This document shows positions 22,402-33,985 of a DNA stretch of 64,000 nucleotides, one piece after another. The DNA is from Sphagnum compactum. Taxonomy: Eukaryota; Bryophyta; Sphagnopsida; Sphagnales. Positions within the stretch are counted from its first letter, which is position 1. The number at the start of each line of letters is the position of its first letter. Both the position numbers and the translations under genes were made by a program. Under the pieces are notes generated by a model. It saw only the letters and a list, made by a program, of their open reading frames with translations. It did not search any database and was not told the origin of the DNA. The stretch spans positions 2,666,001 through 2,730,000 of the forward strand of contig OZ234497.1 in NCBI GenBank assembly GCA_965153455.1. Direction: 5' to 3'.

Positions 22402-23797
22402 CAATGTTGGGTGGGTATCACAATTTTATGATACCCACCAGTCTAGTTTTCACAAAGTAATTTACAAAAAGGTTTGGTTTTCCCAAAAGAGTTTTTTAAA
22501 AAAAACATTTACACTAGGCAAGGGTATTAACATATTTTTAAAAAAATTAAACCAATTTTCACAATGTATGTTCTCGAAAATTTGAGAACAACCAATTATT
22601 CTTTGCCAATTCTCACAAACTGAGTATTACTTTTTAATTAAAAGTTAAGATTAATTAATTATTGATTTGAATTTTTTTTAACAACAGTAGCTTTTTGAAG
22701 AACTTTAAAATCAAAGGAGCTATGGTTCTAGGTTTTTGAAAGATTATTAAAATAAATTCCAGTTTTGGGCATTTGAAAATTTTGAAAACCTAACTGGATT
22801 TATGGAAGAATTGGTAAAAGAACCAAGGCTTTGGGGGCTTGGTTCTTTGACCAATTCTTTTGGTTTTTTGAGATTTACAGTTATGAATGAAAACTAGTCC
22901 TTCGATTTTTTGAAAATTGCTGTCATGGGTCCATAATACCTAGACCTTACCTGCCAGTTCTTTCTTCAAAAAATAAAGAAGATCGAATAGTGTTTTATTT
23001 GGCAAATGTTTTTTTTCAAAATGGCAAAAATTCAAGGTTTTAAAGGTTGTCAGTCGTCAAATTTGGAAAAAATATTGAAAATTTTAGAATTTGCCACATT
23101 CAATCTTAAGTTCTAGTACATGTCCAAAAATATAGTTCAATTTCTTTTTTTTAGTTGTCATATATGGCTAAATAGTCGCTTCAGTTACATCACAAAATTG
23201 AAAAAAACACATTTGTTTATTTAGAAGTTGAAAGAATAACCCAATAATAATGTGAACTCTCCAAACATCATTACCATCTAACCTAGCCTACCATTAATAA
23301 GTACCTACCATCAAATATTAGCCCTCCCTTGGATCTCCCATCTCCCAAAACAAATTAGATGTGACATGCAAATTTTGATGTCGGTTTGTTGATGAAGGTG
23401 TCCGTCATTTAGCCCTAATTAAAATACGCTAACTTAACATCGTACCTCCAAAGTTAAAACCCATGGTCCATGAATGATCAACAAGATCCAATAAGTAAAA
23501 TGTTGTTCCATATTGCATAGAAACATAATTCAATTTGATGCTCATAACTTATTTATTGTTTGTAATTTTTTATGGTGACTAAACCTTAAGACCTTGACCC
23601 AAGTAAAGGGTCAAACCTTATTTGGTTTTCATTTTTTTTTAAAAAATTTTAAACCCAATTCTCACATAAGTGAAAACCAGTACTTCGGTTTTCAATCAGG
23701 GTATCATCATGAGTGATACCCTGAAAAGATTAGACTGGGATGTCCAGGTGATGCCCGTGCGACATCTGAGCGTATTTGTGATACCCACCCAACACTG
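22402..23797. mobile_element. Non-autonomous hAT element of the same family, opposite orientation
   Basis: The left end CAATGTTGGGTGGGTATCA pairs with the inverted right end (read inward CAGTGTTGGGTGGGTATCA). The 8-bp flanks are GAATATAT (22394-22401) and AAATATAC (23798-23805), six of eight identical. Its left 60 bp match the right end of the 14021-22109 element read inward, and its right 100 bp match that element's left end read inward (shared GGGCATCACCTGG and GGGTATCAC blocks). It is therefore a reversed, internally deleted relative. At 1396 bp and with no transposase remains, it must have been moved by proteins made elsewhere. Confidence 0.75.
23130..23215. repeat. Old dispersed repeat fragment
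   Basis: A T-run followed by a TGGCTAAAT block and then ACATCACAAAATTGA matches 48890-48975, with similar spacing. It is the same degraded repeat seen at 5340-5555, or its neighbour, and lies inside the small hAT element. Confidence 0.45.
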
Positions 23798-25569
23798 AAA
23801 TATACTTCAAGTTGATGACCAATGGGTATATGTAACATATTTTAATAATTGGATGACATTGGTAGGAACTTAAAGACCAATGTTTGGCGGTTATTAAAAG
23901 TAGAAAAAATCAATGTTGAACGGTTATTTGAAAAAAATAGATGGCCATTCAAGAGTTCAAGTTAAATATCACTCATGGTGATATCCAGTTCATCGAATCC
24001 CAAGGTTATGAGATTTGACCTTGTGATATCTTGGATGGAAAATGGATATCAAAATTCGAAAACCTAGGCAAAAAGTATAAATTTCCCCCGAGTCTAAGTA
24101 TCAAGCCTAGAGTCTAGGAGTTTAAGAATGTAGTCTAGGCAATAAGTTGGTTCTAAGGGCTTTGTAATATTTACACTTGCTTGAATTTCTCCATCCTTGA
24201 CTTGGTTGAGCATTCATTGTGAAAAATGGAAATGTCCAGTGAAAATAAAAATAGAGTAATGCAAATTGAAGGATGTGAAATATTCATGAATGAAGTTGAA
24301 TTGAAAATGACATTATGGAAGAGCCTAAAGAAAATTCAAGTTTACAAATTGAATGAAGCATACTTCCACAAAATGAAGAAGAAAAAACTAAACTAATTTT
24401 GGAAACATTATATGCTCATTTATAGGATGCCTTAAATTTTTCCTATGTTTTATGCGTAATAGAAATGCCTTAGGCTAGTCTTTTTTTTTGTGTCAATGAT
24501 AACAAAGAAGTTACAAACAAAGCACCCCAAATCATGCATTGTACCTTTTGTTATACCAAACAAATGACCATAAAAAATTCAAAAACAAAATTAAAGATGG
24601 GCTTAATATTATATTTCAAAAAAAATGAAATAAGACCTTTGAAAAAACTTGTGAATGTAGAACATTCAATAATTTACAAAAAGTACGTGTGAAGGAAATC
24701 AATCATCCATTGAATGGAAGTGTGGACAAACAACCTATTAATAATACCAAATGTGTTTAGTTTTTCAATATTTACTTTTAGTCTCAAAAGCTCTTTTCAA
24801 AAAGGATGATGCAAATCAAAATATGTTTTTGAAGGATCCTATTTTTGGTAGTCAATAGTCATTTGCCTTCTAGTTTGTGGATATTAGTGTGTGGTTAAAA
24901 TGTTTGGTTAAAATGTTTCATCATGCATTTGTGTCCTTGAACGCAAGTATTCCCTTCACAAAGGCATTTTTCACATGATGTTTTAGTAAACCTAATGAAG
25001 AAAACTAAGTGTATACATATCACTAAAGAAAAAACTTGTCTTTTACAACCAATGATTTTGCAACTAAATGCAATTAGTTGTCATTTGCAACTATATGACA
25101 CCGAATATTTTTGCATTATATGGTTTTGTGTGCAATAAAACATGCAAAAATAATATATATGTGCTAATACGACTATATTTGAATGAATATTCCTAATAAA
25201 TTTAGGTAGGCTAGGTAGGCTAAGCTAATATACTTAAATTACCTAGGCTAATATACCTCCTATACATAAATTAATATACTTTAATTAATTATAATAACTT
25301 AACATAACTAGGATATTATATTTATGCTACTTAGGCCTATGCCAATATACCTTGCCTAGGCTAGTATAAGTAATTATATAGGTAGGTAGGTAAGTAGATA
25401 GGTATAGATAGGTTAAGTAGTAGGTAGTACGGAGCTAGGGTAGGTTAATATCTTACAAGTTATGTTTGGTAGTTGTAATGCATGTAGGTTGCAATTAATT
25501 TTTTTATCCCAAATTTTTTGTCCTTTATTTTAATTTTGCAAACTATAAAACTAGGTGCACAAAAGTTTA

Positions 25570-25590
25570 TATATATATATATATATATAT
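25570..25590. repeat. (TA)n microsatellite
   Basis: Alternating TA run in AT-rich intergenic DNA. Confidence 0.85.
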
Positions 25591-27518
25591 AATTTGGGAT
25601 GAGCTAATCAAAGACATTCAATGTTAATTGAAAAACATTTTTGCAATTAGCATATAGTTTTCATACATGTGATTACGCCATGTGTTTGCATTCCCGCCAT
25701 CCATGAATTACAAGCTTTGTAATTGGTTTTCAACTATAAAATTTTGTTCGTGCAATTGGTTGGCCACTATGTTGCCATTAAGTGGCCACTATTGTACTAC
25801 TACTTACCCACTAGTATGCCACTATAAGGCACAACATTGCCACCCGAATGCCAATAATTGTTAATGATTTATTAATTAGTAATTAATATGTAATATACTT
25901 TATTACTACAAAGTAATTAATTTAAATGAATAATAAACTATTAATATGAATTCATTAATCAAATTTAAATCATAAGTTTTCATTCAATTCAGATAAATAA
26001 GTAAATATCTAAAAATTGCTAACTAATCAGCCATTCAAATTTGACTAAGTGATTCAAATAATTTAGATATAATTTTGTTAATCTCGGTGAGTAATTATTG
26101 AGTTTTATTTGAATTCAAATCATCAATTATCAAATTAATTATTTTGATAATTAATTATCCGATACTTATTTTGATAATTAATGATCTAAATTGATTTTGA
26201 TAATTAATTATCTGAATTAACTAACTAAATAATTATCCAAATTATATTAATTAATTCAAATATTCAATCTAGATATTTAATTCAAATAATTAAATTTCAA
26301 TTAATCATGTCAAATGTTAATTATAAAGTTCAGATTAATTACACAATTAAAATCAAACACAAAACATGCAAGAAATGTTTTTTGTAGTTGCAACTCAATT
26401 GCAACTTGGGATTAACTAAGAGATTGAAACCATATGTTTTATCTTCAAAATTTGATTTCACAAACTATATAAAGGAGACATCTTCTTTTGCATTTTAACA
26501 TTAAAATACATGTGCCATGTTGGGATGAGCTTATAATAGTTGAACCCTAAAAGCAAAACAAAAAACAAAATTAAAAAATGTATGTGGTTACTTTTTAATT
26601 CACCTACCTTTTTACCTTCCTACCTACTTGCCTACTTAAGTAAATAGGTTGGTATGTAGGAGTAACAATTTACCTGGCCAAAATGTAACCACTCTTTTTG
26701 CGACTACATGCGACTATTAATTATTTGCAACTACATTTGAACATTTTTGCAACTATTTCTTGTGTTGGTCATATTTACGATTACAATATAAGCAGTTTGC
26801 AACTATTTTGGTCTTCATCCTTCTATGTGAACAACATTTAGTTTAGTTTTCATCCAAAAAAAACAATTTATGTCTCATTAGTTACAAATGTGACCAATTT
26901 AGTTGCAACCTTATGAATATATAAAGGTGTATTTTGTGAATTCTAAGAATATAGTTGCATGTATTAGGATTTATAAGTGTATGTTTTGGATGTATACGAA
27001 CAACCATATTAGATGTGTATTCAAATATTATTATTAGCATATATGGCCTCAATATTATGGTTACATTAAATGGTATATATTTTAAGTATATTAAAATTTT
27101 ATGTAAGATATTTGCTAAATATATTGTGCCCATATTACAAGTTTATCCGAACCATCTTATTATTAATTTTTTAAATTATTACAATGACATTTATTAGTAT
27201 TTTTATTAATTAATATTATATGTTGTATTAATTACATGTAATAGAAAACTCAATTTCAATATTATCTTAAAGTAAAATTTAAAACAATAATATCTTATTA
27301 CATAATGATCATAATGATGATGATGATATTAGAATGATAAGAAAAATAATTTTATAATTACTGAAGTAATTATTAAAATTTTAATATATTAATATATTAT
27401 CATTAAATTATTTCTCAAATGGCTAATGTACTTATTACAAATTAAATTTTATTTATTAAAATAAAAAAAATTATTATAATAAATCCATAATTGTTTTCAC
27501 AAATGACATAACATACCA

Positions 27519-27544
27519 ATAATAATAATAATAATAATAATAAT
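27519..27544. repeat. (TAA)n microsatellite
   Basis: About eight TAA/AAT triplets in the AT-rich region. Confidence 0.85.
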
Positions 27545-28611
27545 TCAAAAAATAGCTAACCTAGGCTAGCTACAAATTATTTTATTGTTATTATTATTAT
27601 AAGTAATAAATTTTGAAATATTACTAGATTAATATAATAATTACTAGGAAATATTAATATATAATTTTTAGTTTTTATATTTCAAATTTATAGTTGATAT
27701 TTATCAATTACTAATAAGTCAATGATTAATATCATTTACTGATATATAATTTTTATTTTCAGTTCTATTATTTTATTATTTTGTAAGAATTATTGTATCA
27801 GTTAGAATGGAAATCTAATAATTTATTATACAAATGCAGAAATTATTTTCAAAGGAAAATTTTATTTATTTACTATAATAGTTCATAATTAGATTTAATG
27901 AGTGAAGTAATAATATGAATGAATAATAAAAATAAAATATTTAACCTTGGCTACCAACTAACTACAATAATAATTGAATCAATGTTATTGTTATTATTAA
28001 ATATTTATATTTATATCTATTATTAACTATATAAAAGAAAATAATAATGGGAATAATTATAATAGAATAGTTAGCCTAGGCTAAGTTTTACTTATATTAT
28101 TAGATATAAAAAAACCTAATGCTCAATCTTTATCATTAATAGTTAATAATTATGAAATACTCAATATTTCAGTTATTATATTTAATATTATTTAATATAT
28201 TCAGTTATTATGAAATAATATTATCACTTATTAATAATTAACTAATTATTTCAATATTAGCCAATTACTAATTAATTAAATTAGTTGATAGATTATTATA
28301 GTTAATATATAATTATAGTTAAAGAATATTACTTTTTATCTAACTAATAAATTAATTAATATTTAATGATAAATAATAATAAAATTAATTCAGTAATAAT
28401 AAAATATTTATGATTATTACTATAAATAATTAGTTAGTTGGATAGTTTATAAAGTACATTAGTTAGTTTTTGGTTCGGTGTTAATTAATTAAGTAGCAAG
28501 TTTATTAATTTATTTTTTTATGTTTTATTCATTAAAGTATTAATAATTTTATTAGTTAATTAGTTAGCTAATTAGTTAACTAGTTAAGTGTCACTTACCT
28601 ACTTAATTATG

Positions 28612-28764
28612 TATTTTTCAAGATGGGAATGAAAGTCAAAACATATGGGATAAGTTTTTAAATTGCAAGTCGTTTGTGACTAAAATTGTTTAGTCGCAAA
28701 CGACTTGCAACTAAAAAAAATTTCCCATATGTTTTGGCTTTTCTTCCCATCTTGAAAAGTATAT
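28612..28764. repeat. Long hairpin-forming inverted repeat (MITE-like)
   Basis: The arms 28612-28685 and 28690-28764 are near-perfect inverted copies with a loop of only a few bases. Paired words include CAAGATGGGAA / TTCCCATCTTG, AAAACATATGGGA / TCCCATATGTTTT and GCAAGTCGTTTG / CAAACGACTTGC. Such fold-back elements of about 150 bp are typical of MITEs and can be transcribed into small-RNA precursors. No target duplication stood out. Confidence 0.85.
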
Positions 28765-29419
28765 AAACAAGGTGTTTTGTCTTACATTTTTAAAATAGAT
28801 GGGCATATGGGATAAGTCAATAAATACGACATAACCCAAAATAAAATAAATTCATGTATTTACACCTGACTACGTACTTTCCTAACTTGCTTACCTATTT
28901 TTCTACCTACCTACCTACTTACTTAAGTAAGTATTTGGCCTAGGTAGGTAAATAGGTCCTATCTAAATAAGTGTTTAGCCTAGATGGGTAGGTAGGTATA
29001 TAAGTAGGTAGGTACCTAGTGCACATTACATACTTAAATATTGATTTAAATTTAATTTGGAAAAAATCAATTAATATGCCACATGACAAATTTATATTGC
29101 ACCACGTGTCCCAATCTAAACCATCCCAAAATAAAAATTAAATGTCTTAGATTATTTCAAAATAATAAAAAAATAATTATTATTAAGAGTTGGGACACGT
29201 GGCAACAGATAAGTTGTTCCCATTGTTCACCAAAAAAATTGCATTTTAGTTGCAAGCAACAATACATATGTGACTAATCAAAGGATGAAAGCGTATTTTG
29301 TTGAATTTTTTTTCATCCAAAATTTGTTGTCGTCTGTGACTAATGTCAATGCAACTTGTCCATTGCAACTATTAATATTTTAGTTGCAACTATTAATAAC
29401 ATTTCGAAATGAAATTATT

Positions 29420-30865
29420 ATTCACATCAAATTTAGATAATAGCTACGTACGAGAATGTCACATCTATGGCCTTTTATCAGAATTAAACACCATCAAAAC
29501 ATTCTTGATGGAATATGCACATAAAAACCTCCTGGAAATGAAAAACGATCCCAATTTCTTGAAGAATTATTAGAAGACTATCCATATTTCGACCCACAAC
29601 ATGTAACATCAAAATTAAACAACTAAAAAAATTCTCACATTCAACAACTGCAACAAATGCAACCTATTCCAAAACCATTCAAACACAAATTTCATCTACA
29701 CATTTCCATGACGAAACTCAATGATGAACAACAACGAGTGTTTGATTCCATTACTAAAAACCCACATGGTCTACACATTCTAAGAGGCCCACCCAGAAGT
29801 GGCAAAATGTTTTTTGTCAAATACATCATGCAACACTTCCATATGCATGGTAAAAATGTGTTACTATTAACAATAACAAGTGTTGTTGCACTTTGTTTGA
29901 ACGCCACTATAATTGCAATGCATACTGCATTTTGCATCCCAACACGTGGATATTTTTCTATCCTTCCTAAACCTCACAATGTCATAGAAAAACTCAAATC
30001 CACAAATGTCATCATCATTGATGAAATGTAAATGATGACCAGTAACATGTTATGCGTTGTTGAACAACGTCTGAAACAAGTAATGTGTGTTGAAAACACG
30101 TTTCAAGCTTTTCAAACAAAATTAATATTATTAGTTGGCGATCTAGTTCAACTAACAACAATTTGTAGACACACATTATGAAATAATGATATTTTGTGCC
30201 AATCCTACCACATCAAATCTATGCCATTTTGGAAAATAGTGCAACACCACTTTCTATCCATCTCCATGCATCACACCATAAATCTTGAATACCTATAGTT
30301 CCTCAACATCATAGGGTTAGGAAGCCAAACATTGCTGAAATTAATAAAGTCTTATCAAAATGCTTCATACAAATGTAGCCAACATTGAACACATTCAGTC
30401 ATGGTTACATGACACATCATTCAATCATATAAGCAAAATTGCCATAGGCGCCCTTGTCATGTTCATAAAGAGCATCAGCATACCAAAAGGAGTTGTGAAT
30501 AGGACTACTACAATACAGTCACATCCATATTTTTCAATATTGAAAAAAACATTATAGCAATAAAAGTGCAGTTAACAAATAATTTCTCAAAACTAGTTTT
30601 GACAAAAAATACAATTTAACACAAATATACTTATGACATATACTATTACAAGGCATCATTTTCGATTACATTAGCATATGTTATGATTGGGCACAAATCA
30701 CAAGGCGCAACAATCACCACAAAAGTACTCATTGACATAAAGGACGCCTTTGCACCTAGCTTGACATATGTGATGCTTTCAAGAATCACAAATCAAGCAA
30801 ATTTGAAAATAGTTGGGACTCTCACTCCAAATGACTTTGCTCCGTGCAATTTTGAAGATGACTAA
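29420..30865 (+). pseudogene. Decayed PIF1-like helicase, probably from a Helitron
   Basis: Helicase superfamily 1 motifs appear in order. LNDEQQRVFDSI and LRGPPRSGKMFF (Walker A, about 29785) are followed by NVIIIDEM (Walker B, about 30005), ILLVGDLVQL (about 30130), GHKSQGATITTKVLI (about 30687) and YVMLSRITN (about 30763). The first 125 codons (29657-30031) are open, then stops and frame changes follow. The Walker A loop has GPPRSGK in place of the usual GxAGTGK(S/T), with Met after Lys where Ser or Thr is needed, which would impair ATP binding. PIF1-type helicases of this sort in plant repeats usually come from the C-terminal half of Helitron RepHel proteins. The Rep nuclease part and Helitron ends were not found, so the origin is inferred. 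Confidence 0.75.
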
Positions 30866-31490
30866 ATTCCTCTTATCACATTTGAAAAAACCAAAATTTT
30901 CATAAGATTATGAGTATTCCCCCATTTATCCTATTTTAACACTTCAATTACATTAACCAAGAAATTGATTTTCGCACAACTCTTTTATTCACCAAAAACT
31001 TCAATTTTGCAAATTACATGGGAAGGCTTACGCAATATGAAAAATAGGGTTCCACATCAAGGATTCCAAATATCCATAAAAAATCCAAGTCAACATTTTG
31101 CTTGTTGCTAAAACCATAAGTACATCATATTCCCATCACCAATCCTTCCTTTCCCTAACTGTTAGATTCATTCTAAACAATAATTTACGCAAATGTCTGA
31201 TTCAACTCATGGCTTTTTGCTTGCTCCATTTTAAAAAAATTCCATTTGTAATATCGTAATACCTTGGTCAATTTCAACATTAATTATATTATTTAAGTTT
31301 TTTAAAATTTTAAAAAATTATTACATAATTGTGTCAGAAGTTTAAAAAATCTTAACTATCACATGTCGAAAGTGTTGCCTAAGTAGGGTAATTTAGTAAG
31401 ATCTTTAAGACGTAAAACATAATTCAATCAGATGTCTGAAAGAAAGAGAATTATTTTGTAAGGCATTGATTACCTTGCTTGTTATGTAGT

Positions 31491-31589
31491 GCAAGTCCAT
31501 GTTGTTGTTGTTGTTAGGGGTTTACCATGTGACCCTTGGGTTCCACCCTTGGTGCTCACATAGTAAATCCTTCACAACAAGGACTTACC
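31491..31589. repeat. Inverted repeat with about 40-bp arms
   Basis: The left arm 31491-31532 and right arm 31552-31589 are inverted copies (GCAAGTCC / GGACTTAC, TTTACCATGTGA / TCACATAGTAAA) with several mismatches. The left arm has a GTT expansion. It is likely a small fold-back element. Confidence 0.65.
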
Positions 31590-31827
31590 TTATACAAAAA
31601 CCATTCATTGTTAAAATGTTTAAAAAAATATATTTTTTAACAAAAATATGAATAATTATTTTTAAAATGTTGAATTGAATTTTCTTAAATTAATTACATA
31701 TTCAACAATTGACTGTCGAATTGGCCAAGGTATTATGGCAAGCCAATTGCAACTAATATGAATTGTTCCTTAATATGTATATATTACATGTTTTTACAAG
31801 ATCAATAGACCGCCATGATTATGTGTT

Positions 31828-31835
<8 letters not shown>

Positions 31836-31866
<31 letters not shown>
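31836..31866. repeat. (GA)n microsatellite
   Basis: A GA run just upstream of the MRF pseudogene, possibly part of its former 5' leader or an intron. Confidence 0.9.
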
Positions 31867-31868
<2 letters not shown>

Positions 31869-31919
31869 TCTTTAGTTCTCCCATTTTGTCCATTACGAAG
31901 TTGTCGAGAAGATCCTGAT

Positions 31920-33345
31920 TTTGGCTATGGAGCAGATAACTGCAGAATTGAAAATTTGCGCATTGCTTCAGGAGTGCTCGAGGGAGAGTGTCATCACATC
32001 AAGCCAATTTGTTCAAGGGCTTCTCGTGCCTTCTAGAGCAAGGCTGATGACATTGCTCTTGACATTCTTTATGCATTTGGGTCCTGAAGGGATATCCAGA
32101 TCCACTATCTCTCAATCTGAACCAACATTCTCAAGTGATCTAGACACGTCTGTCATTTACCCACAGTGAGGTATGAAGAACGTTTTTCTTGCCCTGTCAT
32201 TTCTCTTTTAATCCCTGTGGAATCTGCTGTCGAGTTCAAAACACCAACCTGCCTAATTGTTGCAGGGCAAGGGGTTTAGGGTTTAGGGTGGAAGGCAAAA
32301 AAGGAGGGGCGGATGAGCACAGCCTAATCCCAAGCCTTGTCATTGAATCCCTGTGGCTATATGGCAATCAAAGGAGACCTGCACATTGAAGCGAAAGGTG
32401 AGGACCCATCATCCAAGAATTTTTTGTGTTTAGTCTTATTGGTGAATTTATCAGGAGCCCTCGTGATCTTGCCATGGATGGGTAGCAGCTACACACATTT
32501 TTATGCATTTGTACAAGCAAAGCTTGTGAGGATCTTTTTATTTATTTTTCTATGTGAAGCCTCAACTATTTGTTATAGAGTCAAGGAAGAAGGTACAAGA
32601 TCAGTGGCAATTGAATTTCTTACATTTTCTTTCATGGGCACCCAATAAAATGATTTTTTGAAGGAAATGATGTCGGTTTTACTCTTGGCACAGGCTATGC
32701 TGGAGTGTAGTCTCGGCTGAGAGCATAGATAAAGCATTCGCATCGATGCTATACTCAGTTGAAGACACTGCAATGGGATAAATGAGCAACTGGAACAGGG
32801 TTTGATAAGGTGAAAAATCACACACATGGTGCAATCAGTGCTCTCAGCTCAACATGCTGATTGGGTGAATTTCATGTGCTGGGGCTTCAGCAGAACTGGC
32901 CAAGCAGTAGAAGATGCTACAGAAAACATCCAGCTCCTTCTGGAAGAGTTACTATGCTGCTGGTGAACTGGCAGAGTGATGCCCATCTATGTCTGAGTAC
33001 TTGACATGATGTTTTTTTATCATGAAATAGTAGCAAAAACTCCCACAAATGATGATTGAAATTCAGAACAATGACATTATCGCTCTCCTTACAGAATGTG
33101 CAAGCTAGGGGGCAATCACATCAAACCAGGCAGTGAAGGGCTTTACTCATGTATCAGACAGCCTTGATGACCTGGCCCTTAAACTCCACATACTTCCTAC
33201 AAGGTGAAAATCTATGTGGAGGAGTCAGAGCCAGGCAGCTGGCTCAGCCCCCTCTTTCAGTACATCATACTCCCATGGGACCAAGGAAGGTAAGTCTCTT
33301 TGACACTCTTCCCTGTAAGCTCTTCTATCCTGTATTCTTGAGAGG
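31920..33345 (+). pseudogene. Decayed MA3-domain translation regulator (MRF / PDCD4-like)
   Basis: Pieces of the tandem MA3 domains of plant MRF proteins appear in order but in different frames. (1) 31921-32090: VITSSQFVQG, then after two frameshifts ADDIALDILYAFG. (2) 32716-32797: KAFASMLYSVEDTAM. (3) 32829-32985: CWGFSRTGQAVEDATENIQL, then in another frame YYAAGELAE. (4) 33006-33345: FFYHEIVAK, TECAS then a stop, GAITSNQAVKGF, DSLDDLAL and a YVEE..PGSWLSPLFQ tail. The last piece ends in a good donor (AG|GTAAGT at 33290), so the remnant seems to keep exon-intron structure and is not a processed copy. In Arabidopsis, intact family members bind eIF4A and regulate translation under TOR control. 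Stops and shifts in conserved blocks argue that this copy is dead. The N-terminus is not found. Confidence 0.72.
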
Positions 33346-33900
33346 ATGGAACATGAAGTTCAACCTCCTTTGCTGCAATTTCAATTTATATCAATAGTAG
33401 CAAGTGTTGCATCTTTCAGAATAACTACCATGATCTGTTTGATGGGTGGCCAATTGGCCATTACGCATGAAACTGGGATCTGGTGCCAATAAATGTAGTC
33501 TTTTCCCAACTTGGTTTTGGCAAGCACTTAATTCTGGCAAGGTGTTCTGTGGCCGTGTTGGAACAATCAATTCTTGTTTCTGTACAACAGTATAATCTTT
33601 TGTAGATGGTTTGTTAAGAGTTTCTTGAGTTGCTGAACAAATGCCAAAATGCTTTTTGGATGGCTGTATTATTCTGAAATCATCTACCTCCGATGATCAA
33701 AACTTAATGAACTGTAGGGTGAAGCCCTACCGTGGGGGCATTTCCAAAGTAAGGGGTGGCCTAGGATGAGTGGTAGCTGGTTGTGGCCCTGGATTCGGGA
33801 ATGTCCCCCACCAGTAGGCTTTCCCCATAGTATAGCATGAGAAAAAGGTTATCATGAACCTAAACATATATGGATAACAAGGTGTAGGTGGGGTAGGGTT

Positions 33901-33985
33901 CTTACACCTACTCCTTAAGAGTAGCAAGGGATCTTACACCTAAGTACATGTAAGATCCCTCCCATTCTTAAGGAGTAAGTGTAAT
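33901..33985. repeat. Inverted repeat with 37-bp arms
   Basis: The arms 33901-33937 and 33949-33985 pair through CTTACACCTACTCCTTAAG / CTTAAGGAGTAAGTGTAA and GGGATCTTACA / TGTAAGATCCC, with a few mismatches and an 11-base loop. A short fold-back element or a remnant of one. Confidence 0.75.

Larger units (their letters stand above)
23806..29420. other. Very AT-rich, low-complexity intergenic region
   Basis: No gene recognised. From about 25.9 to 28.6 kb the sequence is almost only A and T, with long TTAATTAAT, ATAAT and TAATAA runs. AGGT/ACCT tetranucleotide runs occur at 25.2-25.45 and 28.88-29.02 kb, and a TA run at 25570-25590. The word TTGCAACT or its complement AGTTGCAA recurs between 25.05 and 29.4 kb, which suggests remains of one or several related elements. 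The open frames here are chance readings of AT-rich DNA. Confidence 0.55.

Noticed and set aside
14021-23797. Reading 14021 to 23797 as one 9.8-kb element, since both ends read CAGTGTTGGG inward
   Set aside because: The flanking 8-mers GCAGGGAC and AAATATAC do not match, whereas pairing 14021 with 22109 and 22402 with 23797 gives good target duplications for each and consistent distinct left and right ends.
32337-32648. 103-codon open frame on the plus strand
   Set aside because: Lies between two MA3 fragments of the MRF pseudogene and is most simply former intron; the translation resembles no protein family.
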